The position numbers and the translations under genes were made by a program. This document shows, piece by piece, positions 17,858-25,669 of a DNA stretch of 64,000 nucleotides. This DNA comes from Flavobacterium sp. UBA6135 (lineage in GTDB: Bacteria > Bacteroidota > Bacteroidia > Flavobacteriales > Flavobacteriaceae). The DNA lies in assembly GCF_002428305.1 (NCBI RefSeq), contig NZ_DIVJ01000010.1:186001-250000 (forward strand). The letters are read 5' to 3'. The notes beneath the pieces were generated by a model. The model ran no database searches and had not been told where the DNA came from. It was given only the letters and a program-made list of their open reading frames with translations. Each line of letters begins with the position of its first letter. The stretch's first letter is position 1.

Positions 17858-20713
17858 ATGAGAAAAAAGTATTCCATTTTTATGCTTTTGGCAATCCAAT
17901 TGGGATGGTCTCAACAAGCTACGTCGCCAGAAAAAGTTGCAACTGCATTACAGCAAAAAAGTAGTTTAGCTGAAAAATCATTGGTTAAAAATCTAACTTT
18001 TGAAAGTGTTGGACCAACTGTAATGAGTGGTAGAGTGGTGGATGTTGCAGTAAATCCTTTGGATCCCACTGAATTTTATGTGGGCTATGCCTCCGGTGGT
18101 GTTTGGCACACCAATAACAACGGGATGAGTTTTACACCAATTATGGACAATGCTCCAACTCAAAACATTGGTTGCATTGCTGTAGATTGGAAAAGCGGCA
18201 CCATTTGGGTTGGTACCGGAGAAAACAATTCATCACGCTCCTCTTATGCCGGAATCGGAATTTTAAAATCAAAAGATCAAGGAAAAACTTGGGAAAATGT
18301 AGGATTGCACGACAGCCATCACATTGGTAAGATTGTAATAAACCCGTCAAATCCAGATCAAGTGGTAATCGGAGTTATTGGTCATTTGTATTCTAAAAAT
18401 GACGAAAGAGGTGTTTTCAAAACAACAGATGGCGGAAAAACATGGAAAAAAACCTTGTTTATTGATGATGGAACCGGGGTAATTTCTATAACGGTTTCGC
18501 CAAAAAACTTTGCCATTCAATATGCATCAGCTTGGCATAGAAATCGAAAAGCATGGAATTTTTTAGGGAATGGTGCCACTTCGGGCATTTATAAAAGTGA
18601 AGATGCAGGTTCTACATGGGAATTAGTTTCAACTCCGGAAAGTGGTTTTCCAAATGGTGAAGGCTTGGGTAGGATAGGTTTGGCGGCTTTTGACAACGAT
18701 GTGGTTTATGCGGTTCACGACAACCAATTCAAACGACCTGCAACAGTGGCTGCAAAGTCAACTTTGCCTGAAATGTTTAGTGTTCCCGGCGATGTGTTTG
18801 AGGCCATTCCATCCAAAGAAATTAATAATTATTTGAAAACATTTGGCTATTCTGAAAAATACAGAGCAGAAAACATCAAACATTTGGTTTCCAATAATTA
18901 TATGAAACCGGCTGAAGCCAAAAGTTTTTTGTTGGATGCCAATAAAGCCTTGTTTGAAACCGAAGTTATAGGAGCCGAAGTTTTTAAATCAACCGACGGC
19001 GGAAAAACATGGAAAAGAACCCATCAGGATTTTATTGATGATTTCTTTTATTCGTATGGTTATTATTTTGCAAAAATTACGGTTGACCCATCCAATTCAG
19101 ATAGAATCTATATAGGCGGTGTTCCAATCATTAAATCTGACGATGGTGGAAAAACCTTTGTTTCTATCAACAGAGAAAATGTTCATGCAGACCATCATGT
19201 TGTTTGGGTAAATCCAAATAAACCGGGGCATTTGATTAATGGTAACGATGGCGGTTTGAATATTTCGTATGATGATGGTAAAAATTGGATTAAGTGTAAT
19301 TCACACAACGTGAGTCAATTTTACAGTGTCAATGTAGACTACCAAACACCTTATAACGTTTATGGTGGTATGCAAGACAATGGCGTTTGGGTTGGACCAA
19401 GTAATTACAGCTACAGTTCAGAATGGCATCAGGAAGGAAAATATCCATATGAAAGCATTATGGGAGGTGACGGTATGCAAACACAGATTGACAGACGTAA
19501 TCCTAATCTTGTTTTTACCGGATTTCAATTTGGAAATTATTATAGAATTGACAGAGCAACTAAAAACCAAAAATACATTTCTCCTCGTGCCAAAAAAGAC
19601 GAAAAGCCATTGCGATATAATTGGCAAACCCCAATTTTATTGTCAAGTCACAACCAGGATATTTTATATATGGGATCACAATACCTTCACCGTTCGTTCA
19701 ATCAAGGTGATGATTGGACAGCCATTTCACCCGATTTGACACAAGGTGGAAAAGAAGGAAATGTAGCCTATGGAACCATTACAACCTTTAGCGAAAGTCC
19801 GTTTCAATTTGGTTTACTTTATACGGGAAGCGATGACGGATTGGTGCATGTTTCCAAAGACGCCGGAGCCACGTGGCAAAAAATTTCAGACAGTTTTCCA
19901 AAAGACCTTTGGGTTTCAAGAGTGGTAGCCTCTGCCCATCAAAAAGAACGCGTTTATGTAACATTAAACGGTTACAGATGGGATGATTTTACTTCATATG
20001 TTTATGTTTCCGAAAATTACGGACAAACTTGGAAATCTATCGCAGCAGGCATTCCAACCTCACCGATTAATGTAATTTTGGAGGATTCTGATAATCCAAA
20101 AATCATTTATTTGGGAACAGATAACGGTTTTTATATTTCATTTAATCAAGGTGCTTCATGGCAACTTTTTATGAATGGATTGCCCAATGTTGCCGTGCAT
20201 GATGCCGTGATACAAAAAGAAACAAAAGATTTAATTGTTGGCACCCACGGGCGTTCTATTTATAAAACCAATTTGAAAAGCATTCAACAGCTAAACGATG
20301 ACATCCTAAATCAAGATTTAAAAGTGTTTGAAACAACATCTATAAGACATTCTGAAAATTGGGGGAGCAGTTGGACAAAATGGTTTCCCGGAAATGTGCC
20401 TAACGTAAAAGTTGATTACTATGCCAAAAATAAAGGAGAAGTTGTTGTTGCTGTTTTAAATGACTTAGGAATTCCTGTTTATGAGGAAAAAATTCAAGCC
20501 CAAGAGGGATTGAACACATGGAATTATCAAGCTACAGTTTCAACAACCGGAAAAGAAAAATGGCAGAAAAAAGTAAAAGATGTAAAACTTAAAGCAGCTA
20601 AAAACGATGCTATCTATTTGATTCCCGGAAATTATACCATTAAAATGACACAAGGTGCCGTTTCACAAACCATTCCTTTTGAAGTTAAAAAAAATGAACG
20701 AACACCAAGATAA
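17858..20713 (+). CDS. Exported VPS10/BNR-repeat protein
   Basis: A 951-residue protein with a signal peptide (about 1-18, ends GWSQQ). At least nine Asp-box/BNR motifs of the S-x-D-x-G-x-T-W kind (SKDQGKTW, TTDGGKTW, SEDAGSTW, STDGGKTW, SDDGGKTF, SKDAGATW, SENYGQTW, SFNQGASW) show one or two multi-bladed beta-propellers of the sortilin/VPS10 or glycosyl-hydrolase-like type. The last 130 residues are a separate beta domain. Such proteins in Flavobacteriaceae are exported and often annotated as glycosyl hydrolases, but catalytic activity is not established by these motifs. No T9SS sorting tail is evident. The ChaN-like gene follows after 16 bp and is probably in the same operon. Confidence 0.82.
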   Translation: MRKKYSIFMLLAIQLGWSQQATSPEKVATALQQKSSLAEKSLVKNLTFESVGPTVMSGRVVDVAVNPLDPTEFYVGYASGGVWHTNNNGMSFTPIMDNAPTQNIGCIAVDWKSGTIWVGTGENNSSRSSYAGIGILKSKDQGKTWENVGLHDSHHIGKIVINPSNPDQVVIGVIGHLYSKNDERGVFKTTDGGKTWKKTLFIDDGTGVISITVSPKNFAIQYASAWHRNRKAWNFLGNGATSGIYKSEDAGSTWELVSTPESGFPNGEGLGRIGLAAFDNDVVYAVHDNQFKRPATVAAKSTLPEMFSVPGDVFEAIPSKEINNYLKTFGYSEKYRAENIKHLVSNNYMKPAEAKSFLLDANKALFETEVIGAEVFKSTDGGKTWKRTHQDFIDDFFYSYGYYFAKITVDPSNSDRIYIGGVPIIKSDDGGKTFVSINRENVHADHHVVWVNPNKPGHLINGNDGGLNISYDDGKNWIKCNSHNVSQFYSVNVDYQTPYNVYGGMQDNGVWVGPSNYSYSSEWHQEGKYPYESIMGGDGMQTQIDRRNPNLVFTGFQFGNYYRIDRATKNQKYISPRAKKDEKPLRYNWQTPILLSSHNQDILYMGSQYLHRSFNQGDDWTAISPDLTQGGKEGNVAYGTITTFSESPFQFGLLYTGSDDGLVHVSKDAGATWQKISDSFPKDLWVSRVVASAHQKERVYVTLNGYRWDDFTSYVYVSENYGQTWKSIAAGIPTSPINVILEDSDNPKIIYLGTDNGFYISFNQGASWQLFMNGLPNVAVHDAVIQKETKDLIVGTHGRSIYKTNLKSIQQLNDDILNQDLKVFETTSIRHSENWGSSWTKWFPGNVPNVKVDYYAKNKGEVVVAVLNDLGIPVYEEKIQAQEGLNTWNYQATVSTTGKEKWQKKVKDVKLKAAKNDAIYLIPGNYTIKMTQGAVSQTIPFEVKKNERTPR

Positions 20714-20729
20714 TTAGAACCTATAACCC

Positions 20730-21599
20730 ATGAAAAGCTATAACAGACTCAGAATAGTACTTTTATTTTTAACCTTAAGTTGTTTTACCAATGTAGTAGG
20801 TCAAAACAAAATGCCATATCAATTATTTGATAAAAACGGCAAAAAGACCACCTATGAAAAGTTATTAAAAGCAGCTACAAAGACAGAGGTTTTGTTGTTT
20901 GGCGAATACCATGATAATTCTGTGGTACATTGGTTACAATTGGAAATCACCAAAGACTTGTCGGAAAAGAAAGCTTTGGTTTTAGGTGCCGAAATGATAG
21001 AAGCCGATAATCAAAAACAGTTGAATCAGTATTTGCAAGGTGAAATAAATCAAAAAGCATTTGATACTTTGGCCCGACTTTGGTCCAATTATAAAACAGA
21101 TTACAAACCTTTGGTTGATTTTGCTAAGGAGCAAAAAATTCCGTTTGTAGCAACTAACATTCCCAGACGTTATGCCAGTATGGTTTTTAAGAATGATTTT
21201 GCAGCTCTTGACCCATTGACCGACGAAGAGAAAACATGGATAGCTCCTTTGCCCATTGCATTTGACATCAATTTGCCGGGTTATCAAAATATGTTGGAAA
21301 TGATGGGCGGTCATGCCGGAGAAAAAATGCCAAAAGCTCAGGCCATAAAAGATGCCACTATGGCTCATTTTATTATACAAAATTTAAAAAGCAATTCGCT
21401 TTTTATACATTATCACGGTACGTATCATAGTGATAATTTTGAAGGGATCTATTGGTATTTAAAACGAGAAAACCCAAGTTTACAACTTGTAACGATTTCA
21501 ACGGTTACACAAAAAGATATTACCAAGCTTGAAAAAGAAAACCACAATAAAGCTGACTTTATTCTTGTTATTGATGAGGATGTGACTAAGACCTATTAA
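20730..21599 (+). CDS. ChaN-like (haem-binding uptake / Tiki superfamily) exported protein
   Basis: A 289-residue protein with a signal peptide (about 1-24, ends NVVGQ). The fold signature of the EreA/ChaN/Tiki superfamily is present: LLFGEYHDNSVVHWLQLEI near 54-72, ALVLGAEMIEADNQ near 80-93, and a late HYHGTYHSDNFEGI near 226-239. ChaN binds haem at the outer membrane in Campylobacter, while other members are proteases; the substrate here is unknown. It is 16 bp behind the VPS10/BNR gene and probably co-transcribed. No lipobox is apparent. Confidence 0.8.
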   Translation: MKSYNRLRIVLLFLTLSCFTNVVGQNKMPYQLFDKNGKKTTYEKLLKAATKTEVLLFGEYHDNSVVHWLQLEITKDLSEKKALVLGAEMIEADNQKQLNQYLQGEINQKAFDTLARLWSNYKTDYKPLVDFAKEQKIPFVATNIPRRYASMVFKNDFAALDPLTDEEKTWIAPLPIAFDINLPGYQNMLEMMGGHAGEKMPKAQAIKDATMAHFIIQNLKSNSLFIHYHGTYHSDNFEGIYWYLKRENPSLQLVTISTVTQKDITKLEKENHNKADFILVIDEDVTKTY

Positions 21600-21834
21600 A
21601 ATTTAGTTTAATCAATGCAAAACTGGTTTTAAATGGAGCTACTTTTTTTAGTTGCAACACTAGTGCGTTACAAGTTCTATTTTTGCTGCCAATTCATTAA
21701 TTTTAAAAGAATTACTAGTTTTTAAGGCCCTACAAATGGTTCTTTTTTTTGTATAGATTTTTACAAAAACCCATTTTAAAATCTAAACACTTGTTAATCC
21801 TTCTTTAAAATCACTTTAAATTAGAACGAAAAGG
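21600..21834. other. Intergenic stretch upstream of the sdh promoter
   Basis: No gene recognised between the ChaN-like stop and the sdh promoter. The region is AT-rich with several T runs and no convincing hairpin. Confidence 0.4.
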
Positions 21835-21865
21835 TTGTAGTTATTTCCAAATAGCTGTAAATTTG
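21835..21865 (+). promoter_or_regulatory. sdhCAB promoter (TTG-N20-TAAATTTG)
   Basis: TTG at 21835-21837, a 20-bp spacer and TAAATTTG at 21858-21865 match the Bacteroidota consensus. The transcript should begin near 21872, so the ATG at 21863 cannot be the start of sdhC and the ATG at 21902 is preferred. Confidence 0.75.
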
Positions 21866-21901
21866 TGTGCAATTTTTAAAAATTTATTTTACACAAACAT
21901 T

Positions 21902-22795
21902 ATGGCAAAATCGGCACTTTTGAAGTCTTCCATTGCAAAAAAGTATTGGATGGCTCTTACGGGTTTATTTTTATGCTTGTTTTTAGTAGGTCATTTGGCC
22001 GGAAATCTTCAACTTATTTTCGGAACTCCTTTGCAATTCAATGAATATGCATTGTTTATGACCACTAATCCTGCGGTAAAAATTCTATCTTATGTTACCT
22101 ACATTTCCATCCTTTTTCACGTTATTGATGGATTTCTGTTAACCATTCAAAACAGAAAAGCACGACCGGTTGGTTATGCAAAAACTAATCCCAAAGCAAA
22201 CAGTAGTTTCTCTTCCAGAAACATGGCCGTTTTGGGAACTTTGGTGTTAATTTTTATTGCCACACACATGACAAACTTTTGGGCAAAAATGCATTTTGAC
22301 AAAAAAATGCCTTTGATGATTCAACCTATTGAACCAGCTCCCGGTATGAAAGCAGATTATTATGTTGGTAGAAGCATAGGACAGTTTTATCCTGTTGATC
22401 AAGTTAAATTGCCAGACGAGCCTGCTCCAATGGATGGAGTAATTCCAAAACAACTAGAAGTTAGAAATGGAACAGATATATACAATGTTAATGCAAATGT
22501 TAAGGTTGGAGAATTGTATAAAGACTTACACAAAATCACAATGGATTTTTTCAAAAGTAAAGAAAAACTTTTTGGAGTAATTCCAAACGAAGGTTTGTTT
22601 TTTACCATTTTCTATGTGTTATCCATGGCTGTTTTAGGGTTTCATTTATGGCACGGTTTCCAAAGTGCTTTTCAATCCTTGGGAGCAAATAGCCCAAAAT
22701 GGACGCCAACGATTCATTTTATTGGAAAAGCATTTGCGGTTTTAGTTCCGTTTTTATTTGCTATTATTCCTTTATACATTCATTTTACTAAATAA
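21902..22795 (+). CDS. sdhC: Succinate dehydrogenase cytochrome b558 subunit
   Basis: A 297-residue membrane anchor of the b558-type (Bacillus/Wolinella-like, single-subunit) succinate dehydrogenase/fumarate reductase. Five membrane helices are visible: WMALTGLFLCLFLVG, ILSYVTYISILFHVID, VLGTLVLIFIATHMT, FTIFYVLSMAVLGFH and GKAFAVLVPFLFAII. Conserved His residues lie in VGHLAG, LFHVIDG, IATHMTNF and GFHLWHG, as expected for two haem b groups. The subunit passes electrons between the quinone pool and the iron-sulfur subunit. The start at 21902 (MAKSALLKSS) is chosen because the promoter overlaps the earlier in-frame ATG at 21863. First gene of sdhCAB, 18 bp before sdhA. Confidence 0.93.
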   Translation: MAKSALLKSSIAKKYWMALTGLFLCLFLVGHLAGNLQLIFGTPLQFNEYALFMTTNPAVKILSYVTYISILFHVIDGFLLTIQNRKARPVGYAKTNPKANSSFSSRNMAVLGTLVLIFIATHMTNFWAKMHFDKKMPLMIQPIEPAPGMKADYYVGRSIGQFYPVDQVKLPDEPAPMDGVIPKQLEVRNGTDIYNVNANVKVGELYKDLHKITMDFFKSKEKLFGVIPNEGLFFTIFYVLSMAVLGFHLWHGFQSAFQSLGANSPKWTPTIHFIGKAFAVLVPFLFAIIPLYIHFTK

Positions 22796-22813
22796 TCAAC
22801 ATCAGAATATATT

Positions 22814-24823
22814 ATGAAGTTAGATTCAAAAATACCGGAAGGTCCAGTTGGTCAAAAGTGGACAAACCACAAAAATCATTTAAAGTTAGTTGCACCTAAT
22901 AACCGTCCGAAAATTGACATTATTGTAGTGGGAACCGGTTTGGCCGGAGCTTCTGCTGCCGCTTCTTTTGGAGAAATGGGTTATAATGTAAGTGCGTTTT
23001 GTTTTCAAGATTCACCTCGTAGAGCTCACTCTATTGCGGCTCAAGGTGGAATTAATGCCGCTAAAAATTATCAAAATGATGGGGATAGTGTGTACCGTCT
23101 TTTTTATGATACCATAAAAGGAGGCGATTACCGTGCTCGTGAAGCCAACGTTCATCGTTTAGCCGAAGTTTCAGGTAGCATCATCGACCAATGTGTGGCT
23201 CAAGGTGTTCCTTTTGCTCGCGAATATGGCGGGATGTTAGACAACCGTTCTTTTGGAGGAACGCAAGTGCAACGTACGTTTTATGCTGCTGGTCAAACAG
23301 GACAACAATTATTATTAGGTGCTTATTCCGCTTTATCAAGACAAATCGGATTAGGTCGTGTGAAAATGTACAACCGTCACGAAATGTTAGAATTGGTAAA
23401 AGTAGACGGAAAAGCTCGCGGAATTATTGCCAGAAACCTAATCACAGGTGAATTAGAAAGACATTCAGCTCACGCTGTAGTTATAGCTTCGGGAGGTTAT
23501 GGAAATGTTTATTTCCTTTCAACCAATGCCATGGGAAGTAATGTTACTGCTTCATGGAAAATCCATAAACAAGGAGCGTTATTTGCCAATCCATGTTTCG
23601 TTCAAATTCACCCAACGTGTATTCCGGTTCACGGAACCAATCAGTCGAAATTAACGCTAATGTCTGAATCATTGCGTAATTCCGGTCGAATTTGGGTTCC
23701 TAAAAAGAAAGAAGATGCCGAAGCGATTCGTGCTGGAAAATTAAAACCAACTCAAATAGCAGAAGAAGAAAGAGATTATTTCTTGGAAAGAAGATATCCT
23801 GCTTTTGGAAACTTAGTGCCTCGTGACGTAGCTTCCAGAGCCGCTAAAGAGCGTTGTGATGCCGGTTACGGAATTGAAGCAAATGACACCAATGAAGGGG
23901 TTTACCTTGATTTCTCGACAGAAATTAAAAGCAAAGGAAAGCAAGCCGCTTATGCTCAAGGAAATCACAATCCTTCTGAAGAAGAAATCATCAAATTAGG
24001 TAAAAAATGGTTGGAAGAAAAGTACGGAAACTTATTCACCATGTACCAAAAAATTACCGATGAAAATCCATACGAAACCCCAATGAAAATTTATCCTGCT
24101 GTGCATTATACGATGGGTGGCGTTTGGGTTGATTATAATTTGATGTCAACTATTCCAGGTTGTTTTGTGGCGGGAGAAGCCAATTTCTCTGATCACGGAG
24201 CCAACCGTTTAGGTGCTTCTGCTTTAATGCAAGGTTTAGCCGATGGATATTTCGTATTACCCTATACCGTTTCTAACTATTTAGCAGACGAAATCAGAAC
24301 CGGAAAAATTTCGACTGATTTACCTGAATTTGCTGAAGCAGAATCCAATGTAAAATCGCAGATCGATAAATTTTTAAACAATAACGGTTCTAAAACTGTT
24401 GACCATTTCCACAAACGTTTAGGTTTAATCATGTGGAATAAAGTAGGAATGGGAAGAAACGAACAAGGTTTAAAACAAGCCATTTCAGAAATTGCTCAAC
24501 TAAAAGAAGAATTCTACAGCGATGTGTATGTTCCCGGAACTTCAGACGAATTAAACCCTGAATTAGAAAAAGCTCTTCGTGTAGCCGATTTTATTGAATT
24601 GGGACAATTAATGGCAATGGATGCCTTGCAACGTAACGAATCATGTGGGGGTCACTTCCGAGAAGAATACCAAGATGCAGAAGGTGAAACCTTACGTGAC
24701 GACGAAAACTTTAAATTTGTGGGAGCTTGGGAATACAAAGGTTCAGACATTTCAAAAGCCGTATTACACAAAGAAGAATTGAAATACGAAGAGATTAAAA
24801 TTGCAGCTCGTAATTATAAATAA
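22814..24823 (+). CDS. sdhA: Succinate dehydrogenase/fumarate reductase flavoprotein subunit
   Basis: A 669-residue catalytic subunit that oxidises succinate to fumarate in the TCA cycle on the cytoplasmic face of the membrane. The FAD-binding Rossmann motif VVGTGLAGASAAASFGEMG is near 38-56. RRAHSIAAQGGINAAKNYQ, near 68-86, holds the His that is covalently linked to FAD. Catalytic Arg and His regions are in the 240-400 segment (HPTCIPVHG, RDVASRAA). HYTMGGVWVDYNL and GANRLGASALMQGL follow. Length matches the long SdhA of b558-type enzymes. Middle gene of sdhCAB, 8 bp before sdhB. Confidence 0.96.
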   Translation: MKLDSKIPEGPVGQKWTNHKNHLKLVAPNNRPKIDIIVVGTGLAGASAAASFGEMGYNVSAFCFQDSPRRAHSIAAQGGINAAKNYQNDGDSVYRLFYDTIKGGDYRAREANVHRLAEVSGSIIDQCVAQGVPFAREYGGMLDNRSFGGTQVQRTFYAAGQTGQQLLLGAYSALSRQIGLGRVKMYNRHEMLELVKVDGKARGIIARNLITGELERHSAHAVVIASGGYGNVYFLSTNAMGSNVTASWKIHKQGALFANPCFVQIHPTCIPVHGTNQSKLTLMSESLRNSGRIWVPKKKEDAEAIRAGKLKPTQIAEEERDYFLERRYPAFGNLVPRDVASRAAKERCDAGYGIEANDTNEGVYLDFSTEIKSKGKQAAYAQGNHNPSEEEIIKLGKKWLEEKYGNLFTMYQKITDENPYETPMKIYPAVHYTMGGVWVDYNLMSTIPGCFVAGEANFSDHGANRLGASALMQGLADGYFVLPYTVSNYLADEIRTGKISTDLPEFAEAESNVKSQIDKFLNNNGSKTVDHFHKRLGLIMWNKVGMGRNEQGLKQAISEIAQLKEEFYSDVYVPGTSDELNPELEKALRVADFIELGQLMAMDALQRNESCGGHFREEYQDAEGETLRDDENFKFVGAWEYKGSDISKAVLHKEELKYEEIKIAARNYK

Positions 24824-24831
24824 TTAGCATT

Positions 24832-25590
24832 ATGTCAACAGCAAAAAATATAAATATTACCCTGAAAATTTGGCGTCAAAAGAACACCAAAACAAAAGGT
24901 GGAATCGAAACTTACAAACTAGATAATGTTTCAACAGCCAGTTCGTTTTTGGAAATGTTAGACCAATTAAATGAGCAATTAGTCAATGACAGAAAAGAAC
25001 CTGTTGCGTTCGATCACGACTGTCGTGAAGGAATCTGCGGAAGCTGTTCGTTATACATCAACGGACGTGCTCACGGACCGGATACCGGCATCACCACCTG
25101 TCAATTGCACATGCGAATGTTCAACGATGGCGATACCATTTACGTTGAACCTTGGAGGAGCAAAGCCTTCCCGGTAATCAAAGATTTAGTGGTAGACAGA
25201 AGTGCATTTGACCGAATTCAACAAGCTGGTGGATTCGTTTCTGTAAATACATCCGGAAAAACCATTGATGCCAACTCACTTCCTGTGCCAAAAGACGATG
25301 CAGACAAAGCTTTTATGGCGGCGGCTTGTATTGGTTGCGGAGCTTGTGTGGCGACTTGTAAAAACGGTTCAGCCATGTTATTTGTTGGAGCGAAAGTATC
25401 ACAGTATGCGTTGTTACCACAAGGAAAAGTAGAAGCAACTGAGCGTGTTCTAAACATGGTTCGTCAAATGGACGAAGAAGGTTTCGGAAACTGTACCAAT
25501 ACCGGTGCTTGTGAAGTGGAATGTCCAAAAGGCATTTCCCTAGAAAATATTGCCCGTATGAACAGAGAATATTTGAAAGCAAGTTTGTAA
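24832..25590 (+). CDS. sdhB: Succinate dehydrogenase/fumarate reductase iron-sulfur subunit
   Basis: A 252-residue electron-transfer subunit. The 2Fe-2S ligands are in DCREGICGSCSLYING near 62-77 with a later Cys in TTCQLH. The 4Fe-4S and 3Fe-4S clusters use CIGCGACVATCKNG and TGACEVECPKGI. It carries electrons from the SdhA flavin to haem and quinone in SdhC. Last gene of sdhCAB, followed by a strong terminator. Confidence 0.96.
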   Translation: MSTAKNINITLKIWRQKNTKTKGGIETYKLDNVSTASSFLEMLDQLNEQLVNDRKEPVAFDHDCREGICGSCSLYINGRAHGPDTGITTCQLHMRMFNDGDTIYVEPWRSKAFPVIKDLVVDRSAFDRIQQAGGFVSVNTSGKTIDANSLPVPKDDADKAFMAAACIGCGACVATCKNGSAMLFVGAKVSQYALLPQGKVEATERVLNMVRQMDEEGFGNCTNTGACEVECPKGISLENIARMNREYLKASL

Positions 25591-25614
25591 AATTTACGTT
25601 TTTTTTTAAATAAT

Positions 25615-25648
25615 AAAAGCATTCAGCAGTAGTTGAATGCTTTTTTTT
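25615..25648 (+). terminator. Terminator of the sdhCAB operon
   Basis: AAAAGCATTCA (25615-25625) pairs with TGAATGC plus Ts (25634-25644) around an 8-nt loop, followed by T8. It overlaps the upstream in-frame ATG (25637) of the GH92 gene, showing that ATG is not the real start. Confidence 0.9.
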
Positions 25649-25655
25649 ATATTTG
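25648..25655 (+). promoter_or_regulatory. Candidate -7 element of the GH92 gene
   Basis: TATATTTG directly after the sdh terminator, 15 bp before the preferred ATG at 25670. The leader would be only a few nucleotides. No TTG at 19-20 bp. Confidence 0.5.
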
Positions 25656-25669
25656 ATAAAACGATTCTA

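Noticed and set aside
21863..21901. N-terminal extension of SdhC from the ATG at 21863
   Set aside because: The -7 box TAAATTTG overlaps this ATG, so it is not transcribed as a start; MAKSALLKSS at 21902 is the natural beginning.
25637..25669. N-terminal extension of the GH92 protein
   Set aside because: The ATG at 25637 lies in the sdh terminator hairpin, and the signal peptide begins at 25670.
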